Shown here: positions 47,391 to 61,291 of the stretch, one piece after another
Layout: each line of letters opens with the position of its first letter
How positions within the stretch are numbered: the first letter of the stretch is position 1
Origin: Acanthacorydalis orientalis
Taxonomy: Eukaryota > Arthropoda > Insecta > Megaloptera > Corydalidae
Direction of reading: 5' to 3'
DNA: 64,000 nucleotides
Assembly (NCBI GenBank): GCA_034766995.1
Contig: CM068319.1
Coordinates: 21,300,469-21,364,468 of the forward strand
The notes under the pieces: model-generated
Database searches by the model: none
What the model was told of the DNA's origin: nothing
What the model saw: the letters and a program-made list of their open reading frames with translations, nothing else
Made by a program: the position numbers and the translations under genes

Positions 47391-47715
47391 TAATGTTTAA
47401 TATGTGATTTTACTATAATTTTCAGGTTTAGTTAATAAAAGAGTAGAAAGTCATTTTAGTAGTGCTAATATATAACTTAAAATAAAAAATTATTAATTTC
47501 ATGTTTAATTTAAAAATATGAAGTTTTGAATACTTCAATATCTAAATTGTTTATTTTGAGTATTTGTTTAATTTTTCTAATATTTGGTTTTTGTACAAAT
47601 AACTTAATTATCGACTTTATGAAAAAATTATTCCCATATGAAATATTATTTTGTAAGTAAGAATAATACATTTATCATTCTAAACACTTTAAACACTTTT
47701 AAAACATCTGTGTAA
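44541..47715. other. Upstream region of the Prrx gene
   Basis: No gene seen. The Prrx promoter is expected toward the left end. Blocks at about 46120-46640 and 46920-47230 have higher sequence complexity than the AT-rich background and may be regulatory; this is an inference from composition only. (TA)n at 47331-47389. Confidence 0.4.
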
Positions 47716-47802
47716 ATGGTAAGGAAAGAGTATACCAAGACGCCGCCTTTTAAGACGGCGCCGCCTTTCTTGGACGATCTTCATCATTTGTTACGCCCAT
47801 CA
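47716..47802 (+). CDS. Orphan GC-rich putative first coding exon
   Basis: ATG at 47716 opens 29 codons (MVRKEYTKTPPFKTAPPFLD, then DLHHLLRPS) that run to a strong donor CCATCA|GTAAGT at 47803, ending in phase 0. Codons are GC-rich (GCCGCC, GGCGCC) in a window where almost nothing else is, which argues for constraint or recent insertion. No partner exon was found downstream, and I do not recognise the peptide. The tract also contains near-repeats (ACGCCGCCTTT and GCGCCGCCTTT) that could instead indicate a non-coding element. Confidence 0.35.
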
Positions 47803-48445
47803 GTAAGTTTTGCTACAATTGTTAATTTTACATACAAATTATTAATAAAGTTATTTATAATATTTATAAAAAAATACGTATTAAATTATAATGATTCACT
47901 ATGCTAATATTATTAATAATACAGCATTTTATAATCATAGAGAACATTTAGATCAAATACTTGAAATATTTAATATCTAAATATCAAATTTTAGATTAAA
48001 ATGAATGTGTAATTTCTTATTAATAATACAAAATATAAAATTGAAAAATATTGATATTTATGAATTTCTTACAAAGTAAACCAATGAAGTAAAGTTAGAT
48101 ACAATTAACATTAAACTCGTATTTTTTTTTTTAAAGAAATAATAAAAAACATTTTATTACTTTTGATATGTGATTCTTTAATTAAAATAAAAAAAACTGA
48201 CTCATATGGAAATACACAATAAAGTAGTACAAAAAAAGATACACATTCATTTCAATACGAATGTAACAAAAAATATTGTATCGTTTTTTAGTGTTGCATC
48301 AATGTAGATTGTAAATACCAAGTGTTATAATATTACATCTTTTAATAAATCTTTGATATTCATGTTATTTAATATTCATACATGTGTACGTGAAGACAAA
48401 TTAAAAATTTAATTTAGTATTATTATTATTTTGAATTTATATATG

Positions 48446-48480
<35 letters not shown>

Positions 48481-49132
48481 GGAGGGAAGAAGAGAGAGAT
48501 TACAATAAAAATAATTAATTTTACTATTAACAAAAAATTTGACATAATTACGTCGAAAAATTTTTTGTGTACATTACTCCCATTTATTTACTTTTACTTA
48601 TCGTCTGCTTGTTGAAATTCTTGTTATATTTGTAACATATCTCTTCGCATCTTTTGTTTTTTAACTATACTTCCTCTATTTTTTTATTGTTTCTAAGTGT
48701 TTCTCTACATTCTAGGTTGTTTAAAGTCGCTGAATTACTATTTCATTCAAGATCTTTATTTTTCTAAGATGGGATAGGTAAAATTTCGAATCCATTTATG
48801 TTTAAAATATTGAAATAACTCTCTTTTTTTAAATAAAATCTACTTATTGGAATCAACTCAGTCACTACTTTGTACTGTAGTCACTATAAATTTCAAAATT
48901 TATAAAAGTAATTTACTGAGCCTCAAAGATACATTTTTTTTCATTTAATGTTTCAGTTTATTATGAAATAAGAATGTTTAATGAACTTTTAAATTGACTA
49001 ATTATAATAGAGATTGAAGGTTTTGATTGTAACAATTATAACAAGATATATATATATATATATATATAATATATATGTATATATATATATAATAATAATA
49101 ATAATGCATATACATATACATACGTACAATGA

Positions 49133-49290
49133 GATAGATTAGATTAGATGATTAGATGGATAAATAGATTAGATTAATAGATAGATTAATAGGTAGACTA
49201 GTAGCCAGATTTGTAGATAGAAAAATGGATAGGTATTAGATATGTAGATTAATAGATAGAATATAAGATCGATAATAGATAGGTAGATTT
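49133..49290. repeat. Degenerate GATA/TAGA minisatellite
   Basis: About 160 bp built from variants of TAGATTAGAT, TAGATAGATT and GATAGGTAGA. It abuts the left end of the deleted mariner at 49297. Confidence 0.85.
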
Positions 49291-49296
49291 ATATAT

Positions 49297-49877
49297 GGTC
49301 TTTTGATAAGTTTGGTAAATTTCTATGATGTGGCGCCACGATTCATTTGGTAACGTTAGGGCTATCAAGTGTTACTTTTCAAACTAGCCAGAATTTCAAC
49401 CAGAAACGACGCGTTATTTACGTTATACAGACACATCTTGATCGACAATTTAACGAAGGGAAAGACAATAACAGGAGTCTATTATGCAACATTAATTGGA
49501 CCAATTGAAAGAAGAGCTGAAAGCAAGATTCGTGTACAAAAAAGACCTCTTTCACCAGGATAACGCACCGCCCCACAAATCGACTGTCGCAATGGCAAAA
49601 TTGCACGAATTATGCTTTGAATTGATTCCTCATTCACCGTATTTTCCGAACTTAGCCCCATGTGACTTCTTTCTTTTCCTAAACTTGAAACTTTGGCTTG
49701 GTGGGAAAAAAAATCTCATCGAATGAAGATGTCATCGTCACCGTCAATGCAAATTTTGCAGACTTGCTGGACTAAGTGTATAGTCTTCGATGGAGATTAT
49801 ATTAAGAAATATTAACAATTTTTACCAAAAAAATAGTGTTTTACTTGCTTTTTTACCATTCTTATCAAATGACTCAG

Positions 49878-49880
<3 letters not shown>
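49297..49880 (+). mobile_element. Internally deleted mariner with both terminal repeats
   Basis: The left end GGTCTTTTGATAAGTTTGGTAAA (from 49297) and the inverted right end (reading TGAGTCATTTGATAAG, then AATGGTAAAA, up to about 49880) share GTCxTTTGATAAGxxTGGTAAA, which is a mariner-type terminal inverted repeat; both ends sit in TA-rich DNA. Between them, RHILIDNLTKGKTITGVYYA, then after a frameshift DQLKEELKARF, FHQDNAPPHKSTVAMAKLHE (second catalytic Asp) and LAPCDFFLFLNLKLWLGGK (third catalytic Asp) are the C-terminal half of a mariner transposase. The N-terminal half, including the DNA-binding domain and first catalytic Asp, is deleted, and the C-terminal end is broken. It is a non-autonomous 0.58 kb derivative. 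Confidence 0.9.
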
Positions 49881-49947
<67 letters not shown>

Positions 49948-51187
49948 TCGTATGCATATAATTAAACACAGGAGATAGGCATTTGTGATATAAATTTTTT
50001 CCGTTAATAATGTTCTTATTTATACTTATTTGCTGACGTTAATGAAATAAACATTGGCTTTAGTAAGTAACAATGTTTAATAATTAATTCAGACATTTAT
50101 GATAACCCTTTTATATTTGAATTAAAAAAAAACCTTTTTATATCATTATAACGTACATTTATTTATATTGAGCAGTATACTTAAATGTACCTGTAAAATT
50201 TCATTTCGCGTAACATTCACTGATTTCAGAAACCAAACTAATTTCATTTCTTAATTCAAGCATCTCGTACTATGGTCCATGTGCAACCATGTTAACACAC
50301 GCATAAAAGTGAACATTTTGTACGCACAGTCGCTTACTTAATTTGCGCCAATCAGTAAAGCTCTTTATCTTGACTTCGTATTCTATTTATCTTGTCGCAT
50401 ATCAACAGTCGTTAAACGCCACATTTGTAACTGTCATATAGCAAGCATTGATGGCAAAAACCACTGAAGTATGCGTGCAAGTAGAACAGAAATATCGTTC
50501 GAGAGACGACTTAATTAGCCTACGTCGTTCTAAGAACCAGACGAAAAACTGCTGAAAAAACTTCAGAAGAAATCTTCAATCCTGCTCAATACTAAATTAG
50601 TGAAAAGAGACGCATGTAAAGGAATGCAATACAGTACGTTGTTTCATTTCATTCCTTTAGTGTTGCTGAAATGATTGAATGATGATATTTCAACGAAAAA
50701 AATAACAATTTTTATTGTGTGTGTATTTAAATAACCCATGTCTACGTGGAATTAATGTATTTATTTTTTATTTTCATAATATTTTAAAATAGTGTGTGGC
50801 CTGATATCAATGTGTGTACATTTTGTGTTTAGTTACGAGGTTATTAATGAACAGTGTTTGTTCCAAAATGTGGAGAATGATATTACTCTCTATATAACAT
50901 TACAAGATTATTAATTCTTAAGTTTAAATGCGACTTTAGTGTATGGGTTACGTTTAAAATAATTATGGAAATTAATTTCAAAATGAAAATATAAAAAATA
51001 AATTGTTTCCGGTGCTTTTATATGTTTTAACACAAAAATAAATATGTGTATAAAATCAAATCTTACTTTCGTTTAAAATAAATAACATATTTATATTAAG
51101 AGACATTAAAAATAATTTTAATTTGACGAAAATCGTTTTTCACCGTTCATCAATTTAAATTTTATTTTTTAACTTTATTCCATTTGG

Positions 51188-51259
<72 letters not shown>
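51188..51259. repeat. (TA)n microsatellite
   Basis: About 72 bp of uninterrupted TA. Confidence 0.97.
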
Positions 51260-51261
<2 letters not shown>

Positions 51262-51822
51262 ATAACACATCAAAAAATCCTATTATTGACCAATGTTTAT
51301 AGTTCTTGTGATGGTATGTACAGAATATATACTTATTTATTACAAAATTTTATATAAATTTCCTTTAAAATAAGTATCAGATTTTTTAATCAGAAATTGT
51401 AAAAAAAATATATTAGTATATTTTAATAACATCATTTAAAAAGTGAATTATCTAATACTTGTTTTTTTAAGTTAATTGTGTTTCTAATAAATTTTATTTT
51501 ATTTTAAAATTTCATTTTAACTAGTTATATTAAATATATACCTATTATATTTTATTATATATATATACCTATTATATTATATTTTATATATATATATATA
51601 TATACCTATTTCTACAATTTAGGAAATAGTATCATAATTATTATACATAGACTTGATGAGTATGTCGATATTCTTTAAACCAAGAAAACAAACACATTGT
51701 ATAAAAAAATACTCAAATATATCACTGATACTAATAGAACAATAATAGTATATATTTTTAAATCAGTAAATAATTTTAAAATTCTTTCTATAAAAAAATA
51801 TAATATGAAATTTTATCAATGA

Positions 51823-51868
<46 letters not shown>

Positions 51869-52620
51869 TAAATGAACAGTATCTATAAAATAATTTTTTT
51901 AATTAGAAAGAAGAAATATTTATTCCTTGTAAAAGATTTTTCAAAATATTTTCGATTTATTAAAAATAGTTTATTATTAATATAATAATGTAATTAAATT
52001 TATTTATTCAAATATATGATAAAAATTGTTTATTTTTATTAGTTTATTTCATAGTTAATGAATAATTACGAACGTATATTTTATTTTTTATTTCGAATTA
52101 TAACATAATATTTGCATAGTGAATGGTTCTTATGAACAAGAAACAAAATACTTATTTAAATAAATTATAGTTTCTGATAAAAATCCAATAGTTTCAATTA
52201 ATTTAATAAATAAATTATCTTTAATATTGTGATTATAAAAAGTAAAATTAAAGACTAAATCATTATAACGTATAAAAAAATTAAGACGAATGAAAAGCTG
52301 GATGAATCATATTTTTAATTTTTTTTTAGGTATAATAATTTGATTATAGAAACATATATGTCAATACATCATACGAGTCGTATAATTAACAATATTGACA
52401 ACAAACAGGCGCCTTAAAACGTTTTCAATGAGGCTTGAAACTCATCACTGACATTTGTCAACCATAATGTTGCAGATTTCGTTCGGAATGTCGGTTATAT
52501 TTGGAATATGTGACCATAAACGATTTGTGTGGTATACATTCTGTAAATTTTGGAGTCGTACATATTTCTTTTAAATGATTTATTTACATTTTTGAAAATT
52601 TTGATAATTTAGAAACATTA

Positions 52621-52664
<44 letters not shown>

Positions 52665-53288
52665 CAACGAATTCGAAAATAAAATATTATTCGTCTGTTT
52701 TTATTACAGTTTACAAAAGAAAATACTGATGAGCTTTTTGTTTATAGTATTGCCCTAAATATTTGTGAATGTCTCAGTTATGTTATTGATGTGAATATAA
52801 TTATTCGAATAATTTAAATTATAGTGACGGTGATTCTCAAAGGAAAGCATTATTTTCAAAATAATTTAATGTTAATAGTTCTGTTCGAGTAAATAACGAT
52901 TCAAAGCGACTTTGAATGTGTCAGGTGGGGTATAGAGGCGCCACAGAAGCACACATGTAACGAATAAAGAAATATATTTATGGGCGGGTTTAATTTTGTT
53001 TGAAATGTTGAGTTTTTGAAAACGAAAATTGCTTAATTAAAAGCAACCCGCATCTGACAATTTGCGGTCGATCAGTTCCGGTGTTTCTGCGCTCGTTAAA
53101 ACTGTTAACACGTACGCATACGGTTGCAATAGATTTGTGAATTATTACGGTTCATAAATAAGTGATGTATGTTTACTTTGTACGAAGTGTTTGACACTTA
53201 TTCGAAAAAAAATAATTTAAATAGATTGTCGTTCATTAACACCTTTGTAAGATAAAAAAGTCAATCATATATTTATGCACAAGCATAC

Positions 53289-53349
<61 letters not shown>

Positions 53350-53724
53350 ACAAGATAAATGTTTAATAATTTTTTTTATCTAAAGAAAATAAGAAGACCA
53401 GTAATGGAATTATGTTTATTTGATTCAATTTATTCGTTCAGCCTACAAATAGATCTAGCCCTGAATTTATAATGATGGCGCAGTTTATAGTTATAAACAG
53501 TTTATAGTTTCTCTCTGTCCACTTTGGAAAATATACAAAATTCCACAAGTATTTTGTATATTTCATGAATTTAAAATTTACTTATAGTATTTTTTTTTAC
53601 GATTTGCGAAACTTTGAGTGGCCCATTATACTTAGCTTCTATAGGAGCTTGACTGTTTTTTCATTTTATAGATCAAGTTTAAATAATCACTTATCTACGA
53701 GTTTACTACAAGAATAAAGATAGG

Positions 53725-53754
53725 ATCGAGATGCTATAGATATAGCATCTCGAT
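53725..53754. repeat. Perfect 30 bp palindrome
   Basis: ATCGAGATGCTATA, two bases GA, then TATAGCATCTCGAT: two 14 bp arms with no mismatch. Unlike other palindromic sites here it is not made of simple TA repeat. Confidence 0.95.
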
Positions 53755-53966
53755 ACATAAATCAGAAACGTCTGAAGAAAAACATATTTGATTAATTCGT
53801 TGTACCTGTTTCTATACATATCTAATAAATTGAAATGTATGTCCTAATCCAAATACTTATTAACTTTAAACAATACGAAGAGGGGAAATATATACATTAG
53901 AAATAATAAATAAAAGTATGGTATTTATTTAGCAGTGGATAGAAAACAGTTAAAGATTACATATAA

Positions 53967-54003
<37 letters not shown>

Positions 54004-55239
54004 AAGAGAGGAAAAGTGTGAGATCAAAATACAATTAAATATGTTTAATAATTGAATATATAGTAAGAATATTTTTTACATTTAATACATAAAAGCTGAG
54101 TTCCTTCAAATAACACAATATAAAAAATGTGAAAAGTGAAAAAATAAAAATATTATTAAATATGTTCTTAACAACATATAATAAATCAATAGGGCAGTAG
54201 AATGTGAAAAAGTATATTTATCAAAAAAAGTGCAATTGAATTTAAAATAATATTAGTTAAAAAATACAATTATACTAATAATATCACAACTTTAAAGTAA
54301 GTGTTCAGAAATTTAAAGTAGATTTCGAATTTATATTAAATATGATTTATGGACAACATATTCAGATCTCTAAATGTGAAATTTTATTTGTTTTATGTGT
54401 ATAATTTAAATATGAATATTGAACCACGATATAAGGATATTTACAAATAAGAAACACGATTTATACTCGTACAGTGTTAACATGCAGTTTAAACAAAAAT
54501 ATATAAAGAGTAGACATAACACGAGATATTTGTACATTGGGGTCTACTTGTCACTTTTGACATTTTTCACATATTAAAAGGATGTTAGATTTATTTTCAA
54601 AAGCAGCTATCAGAAGAATAAAAACATTTATAAAGTTTATATATATATATATATATATAAATGTATAATTACATGCATTCTGAAATTTAATAAAAAAAAA
54701 TATACATGTAAATATAAACATATATAAGAAAAAAGTAAGTTTCCGTAAATTTTAATATAAACGAAATGTAATAATTTATTTAAATTATTTTAGAACAGTC
54801 GTAAAATGGAACTTTATTAAATATTTAATAATAAAAAAATATATTTTACAAGAATTAGTAATATTAAGTATATATTGATGAATATACAGAGTTATATTAT
54901 CTAGGGTTGTCTTTACAAGCGGATATTTTTATTGAAAGGATTTAAAATTCAATAGGTTAGTCAAAAAAAACATTGAAGAGTTTTAAAATGTTACGAATAC
55001 GTTTCAAATGTCATTACTGTTACTAATTTGGTAACTTGACAGATACATTGTTGCGCATCGCTGCAATTCAGACCACCAAGTTATGTTTTAGATTGACGGC
55101 GTCTTGTAAATCGGTAACGTTTTCAAAAATTCTTCTTTGAGTTAGGAATTATGTTTGGATAGGCGTGGTTTCGGTTTTAAATTTAGAACAAAAAAAGGTA
55201 TTAGCAAGCCATTTTATATATTATTTTATAATTGAATCA

Positions 55240-55294
<55 letters not shown>

Positions 55295-56268
55295 TTAACT
55301 GAAATTATAAATAGATTAGTATGATTTCATTTTAAAATTTATATAGTTCTATGTCAATCGAATAAAAAAAATATAATTAATCTCACTAAATTAAAATGTG
55401 TATTTTTATTAATTTAAGATATTACGCTTTTTAAATGATTAATAAATTGTAAAGTTTCAGTTAAATAATAATTACAAAAATAAATTAAGAATACAAATAA
55501 AGTCCTTATATTGAGCTACATTGTTACAATTCAACATATATTACATTTAATATATATTATATATATTCGAATTATTGTTAAGATATCACATTAAGTTATT
55601 TCATTTTAGAAAGAATATATATCCAATCAGAATAAAAAATTCTAATCTTCATTTTATTTTTCAACCCTTAGGTTATCCGCTGAGTAATTCTCCACGCCCG
55701 ATTTTGACACTTTTTTGTATTCATGTTTGAAATTTAACAAATTATCTAACTATAGTACAAGTGACGAAATCGGATATGAAAAAGGCTCACTGAGTGATTT
55801 ATTCGTTAAAAATTGAAGAAAACAGTTCACTGATACGAAAATTCAATTTTCACTTTAAAAATGAGTCTGCTGTTTATTAATTTTAAATAATATTTAAGAG
55901 TACTAATTTATATATATTTATCAATAAGTCATTCGAAAATCAATTAAGAAATTAAATGAAATTTAAAATGATTAATTATTTTTATTCTAAAATCTTTGAA
56001 TCGGGTCGGTAATAACATAACACGATGGTTTTTGAACGGAAACCTACACTTAAATAATAAAATTAAGCAGAAAATGAAACGAATTCAAAGGAATATTTTA
56101 TATATTTAATCTTTTTTACTAAACGGTACTTTTTTATACTTTGTAATGTTCTATATTACCATGATAAAATTCATTAACCATAATAAAATGTAATAACCGT
56201 ATGTATTAACCATAATTAAAAATGTTCACTTTTCTACCTATCTATCGATATATTTATCTACCAATATC

Positions 56269-56270
<2 letters not shown>

Positions 56271-56316
<46 letters not shown>

Positions 56317-56317
56317 A

Positions 56318-56353
<36 letters not shown>
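56271..56353. repeat. (CT)n-(TA)n compound microsatellite
   Basis: A run of CTCTCTGTCTCTCTCTCTCT followed by two TA arrays split by AAATT. Confidence 0.95.
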
Positions 56354-56356
<3 letters not shown>

Positions 56357-56708
56357 ATGTACTGTGTGAAAAGTATATTTTTATATAAAATATTCGTTTA
56401 TATCGGATAGCAAACTAGGATAATTAGAAATAGACATACATTAGTGTACGAATGAAATGTACACAGAGAGCGTTCTGTATTTTTAGCGTTTGTGTACGCT
56501 ACTGACTGTCACATGTAATTATATGTCTTTAAAGTATCCTGTCTGTTTGTGATTCAAGGGAAGCTTTTCTAAACGCCGCCATTGCAGCCTGTCATGACAT
56601 ACTCGAACTCAACAAGATCCATGTATCATGTGTTGAGTTTGGCAACGCGAAAGCAAAAAATAACTTTTGTTCTTAATACTTTGAAGATCACGATTTTTTT
56701 TCATATAC

Positions 56709-56737
56709 AGATATATATATATATATATATATATATT

Positions 56738-56801
<64 letters not shown>

Positions 56802-56842
56802 CATATATATATATATATATGTATATATGTATATATGTATAT
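56709..56842. repeat. Higher-order (AT)n-TTTAC repeat
   Basis: AT arrays are interrupted by TTTAC at 56736, 56766 and 56798, a spacing of 30 and 32 bp, then by GTATATAT units at the right end. The regular spacing suggests duplication of a whole AT-TTTAC unit rather than single-base changes. Confidence 0.85.
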
Positions 56843-57608
56843 AAGCATGTTTGATTATTGAACTTCATTATTTTATTTTCAAAATCTGGGATAATATAGT
56901 TTTGCTTTTTTTCTTCAATTTATCATATTAAAATGTATTAAATTGTACATTTATAGTTTTATTTTTAAATATATTTTTTTTTTAATTTAAGAAAAGTGTT
57001 CTTGTTTGTATTAACTTATTTTTCAGTATTTTTAAAACAAAAACTTATTTTATTAGACGGGCATTATGATAAAGAGTATAACTAGTTTAAATTTTGGTTT
57101 AAATATTTGACTAATATGAATTTAAAAAATTAGTAACCAATGAAGACGTCCCTTAATTATGTAAATGGAACTTTTTCTTGACCTTAATTTATTTCAGTTA
57201 CAAAATCACACAATTACAAAAATAAATAAATGGTTCCAGTATTATCGATTAATTAAAAGTAAAATTTAAATACGTCAGGATCAAACCATAACTGAAATTA
57301 GTATTTCAGTAAATTTAAGTTTTTCGTGTGAAATTATGTATATACTACCTTCTAATGAACGTAAAATTATTTACTAAAACAAAGGTTACTTACCTAAAAT
57401 ATTTTATATGTACTCGTATATAAAACAATACATACAAAATACTATTTCCGGTGCTAATTAGTTTTCTTGTCCGTTTTTTTGCAGGTGGATATAGTTGTTC
57501 CTAAAATAAAATATTAATATAAATAGTGGAACATTAGAATGAAGTATTTTTTTTAAAAAATATAACAGTGTTTTTGTTAAATTATTCTATTTATTAATTT
57601 GTTTCTGT

Positions 57609-57672
<64 letters not shown>

Positions 57673-58237
57673 GCTTATTTATGATAAATATATTCTTTTC
57701 CTACATACATACCGAAAATAAAACCAATATGTATTATTTTCCCAATTGAAATTTCACTTCCCAACAACCACACAATTTTTATTAATATCAAAATATTCAG
57801 TAATTACGTACTGTTCGTTTTTATTATTCGCTATAGATATTTAACGGACGGTGTTATCATTCTTAGAGAGCCAAGTTATAAGAAATATGTTGTTAATAAA
57901 ACAATTTATGGCCTTTTTAACAGAGCTACTCTTTCTTAGATTTTGATAAAAGTTTTATTTCTATTTTTGTTTTAAACAAAACACAGCACTTATTATTTAT
58001 ACAGGATGTTTAGTGTTTTAAAATATAAAAAAATAATAATTAAAAGTAGACTATTTAAGACGATTTCCACGATTAGATATAAAATCATGGAGTCAAAGTT
58101 TACACTTGACTCCAAAATGATAATATTAAAAATAGTGTAGTTCGTGTATAATAGTATAGTCAAAAGTAGTAAATCAAAGTACAGTTCAAAGCTTATTAAA
58201 ATTTCCTTTTTAATAAGGATTTATTTTATTTATAAAT

Positions 58238-58288
<51 letters not shown>

Positions 58289-58501
58289 TGCAGGTATGTG
58301 AATATGCAACTATTTACAGTAATTAAATAATAAAATAAAAGATGCATTATTGACAATTAAAGGATGGTTGGTGGTATTAGGAGTAAAAGATTTATGTGTA
58401 TGCAAACGGTTAATAACACAGTGTTGACAGGTGCGTTGAATATTTGAGCAAACCACAACATAACCGAATAGCAGTCGCAGAAACAGAATACATGAAAAAG
58501 A

Positions 58502-58560
58502 AATGCCGACGGCGCATGAAGACATATGTGAATGTCGAGATGTGTCATTCGTCGGCGTTA
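58502..58560. other. GC-rich imperfect hairpin
   Basis: AATGCCGACG (58502-58511) and CGTCGGCGTT (58550-58559) pair with one mismatch. Inside, ATG/CAT and ACAT/ATGT extend the stem around internal loops, giving a roughly 58 nt hairpin with a loop near 58528-58538. It may form in RNA from either strand. No known small RNA sequence was recognised in it. Confidence 0.4.
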
Positions 58561-58778
58561 TGGGATATGAAACTTTCTTGAGTTCATCTCGAATTCTCGA
58601 AATGTACATAATCTTAAATATATATTACAACTGTTATGTATCATTTCGTATATATTTAATTGTTAATAATTTTCTCTTTAGTGAAAGAAAACAAAATTGA
58701 TTATTCATTGAACTAAAACAACTTAAGAGTAGTTATTTAAGAAATAAATATGCTTAGTTTATTTACTTTAAATTAAAG

Positions 58779-58813
<35 letters not shown>

Positions 58814-59536
58814 AAGAAATGATTTAACATATTATCAAAATGTTTTTTAAGATATCATCAATTAATTGTTTTAGAAGAAAAAATATATCATTTATGAATC
58901 CATAACAAAATTCGTCATATAGATTAATTTTCTGTTAATTTATTTAAAAGGATAAATAAGTAGGTAAGATAAATATTTGTAATGTTAATATTAAATACTA
59001 TATTAGAGGGAATTTTGCATATTCTATAAAATAAATAACTCGAAGGTATTATAATAAAATAATTCAGAAGCATTACTTACTCAAATAAAAAATGTTGTCA
59101 AAAATGTATAAAATTATATTAAAAACGTATACACTGAGTTGTTATTTTTAGTTAAATGTAAAATATCGAAAGATCACATCACTCGTTCTTAATGGTTTAG
59201 GGTTAATTTATCACCTGCTGATGTTTGTCATGTAAAGGCATAATTGCTGCGGCATAAAATTAAGACATAACACATAAACTAAACCGGGAATTAATTTTAG
59301 AAGAAAGTAGTTGAGAAACTGAAAACTCATACAATTGTAAACATTTGATTTTTGTTATTCATATGTCTGGAATGGGATGTCGTTTATATTTTATAGTATA
59401 CAAGATCAATATCAAAGGGGCGAAAATAATATATTTTATGTTATAATACTTAAAGGCCAGAGACAAACGAATAGAAACTCACGCAATACACACGCAAACA
59501 CATTGCACACATCAGACACACAAACACACACACACA

Positions 59537-59545
<9 letters not shown>

Positions 59546-59610
<65 letters not shown>
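59546..59610. repeat. (CA)n-(TA)n compound microsatellite
   Basis: Short CA run followed by about 65 bp of TA. Confidence 0.96.
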
Positions 59611-59612
<2 letters not shown>

Positions 59613-61250
59613 ACTGTATAGAATGTGTGTATCATCATTGTAAAAGCAGGTATGATAAAAAATATTTAAACGTTATTAAAAAAAGATTTAAAATTATATG
59701 GAAGTCGATTTTAATATTTTTTGTATTTATTTTATAACTAAATTAAATGTACAAAAAAGGATTATTACGAGAGAAAGTTGATGAACATATTTTAAAATAT
59801 TGCAGAAAATAAAAAGAGCTGTTAAGTAGGGTAATTAACTTAGAAAAATGCAAGCTTCTAAATACCGTGCAATCTAAAACAGTGGAATTTACGAACTATG
59901 CTTTAACTAAAAGAAGAAAGAGATGTGAAAACTGATATTTAAGAAGATAATTGTTATAGTGTGTGCTCTCTACTTGATTATTTTCTTGCTTGATTTGAGA
60001 TGTAAGTAAAAATATAAATACTTATTCTTGTTATATGTTTTCCTTTTTACATTATAATTGGTATACTAACCAATAAAATAATAAAAAATAATATATATTT
60101 ATTTTTCTTTAAAAAATCATATTTTTATGCTTTTTTTTATAAAATATGACGATAAGATTTTTTAAAATAAAATCGAATGCATAATATATTATATATAACT
60201 AATTATTTTTTAAAACTTAAATTCAATTACTTTTAGTGATAAGTGCACTTATTTAACTCACTTTTACAAAAAATAAATAATGTAATAAAAAGATTTGTTG
60301 AAAATTAAATATCGAATATTACAAAACAGTTCCTGTCTTTCATATTGTGTTCACTGTAATAATTTTATTTGATGTTATTTTTAATAAGAGCATTTTTATG
60401 AACATAAATTCGGCGTATTTTTAAAATTTTATTTCACACATGATATAACAACTGTTTTCGATGAGTAGTTTTCAACATGAAAATAACAAGATTTTAAAGT
60501 ATTTGAATTATTTATCTCTTACTTTTTACCCATTCATATACACACATATTTACACCCATTCATATTTACACACACACACACATATGTATATATATATATA
60601 TAATTTATTAAATTTGTTAATATTAAAAGTAAAATACTTAAACATATTCATATATGCCAAAACAAATCATTCGGTTAATGAAAATAAATTGCGCATCTGT
60701 GGCTGTTTGACAAAAACTATTTTAAAAATGTTTAAAAATCTTATTTATATCATCGATTATTCATATTTCCTTTCATTACTTCTACGTTTGGTAAAACATT
60801 TATATTCAGTTTAATGTAAAGCTGTCAGAAAATTATCATTCCAGCATTAAAAATCTGAAATTATTGATTTTAGACGAAGATGTTAGCTAGTTTCGAGACC
60901 TACACAACATTTCTGCCATTTACGCAATAATTTCTAAACGGTTTTGTCAAAGTCGAACAAAATGTTTAACGTCCCTTAGTCAAACAATAAGCATTTAAGA
61001 ATTAATATAAAAGTGTGTATTGAAGAAGGACGACTTCATGCCCATGATTGTACGTTTTTAAGCGTGTCTTATTTTAAGAATATTCTTTACAATTTCTCTA
61101 AAGCTTACTAAGACTACAGTGAATGCAGTGAACCATTCGTGCACGGTGACAGAATAAAGGAAGAATTGGGATTGACTGAAATGCAGTCGCATGCTGTAGA
61201 AGAATAAGGTGTTACTGGCATGCTTAGGTGAGATCTAAAAGTCTCGTCTC

Positions 61251-61291
<41 letters not shown>

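Noticed and set aside
57405..57500. Strong minus-strand donor-like site (GTAAGTAAC) near 57395 with an AG site nearby
   Set aside because: The sequence between has stops in all frames of useful length and no conserved peptide; such sites occur by chance in AT-rich DNA.
60461..60814. 117-codon plus-strand open frame
   Set aside because: Low complexity, crosses a (CA)n-(TA)n repeat and shows no conserved motif.
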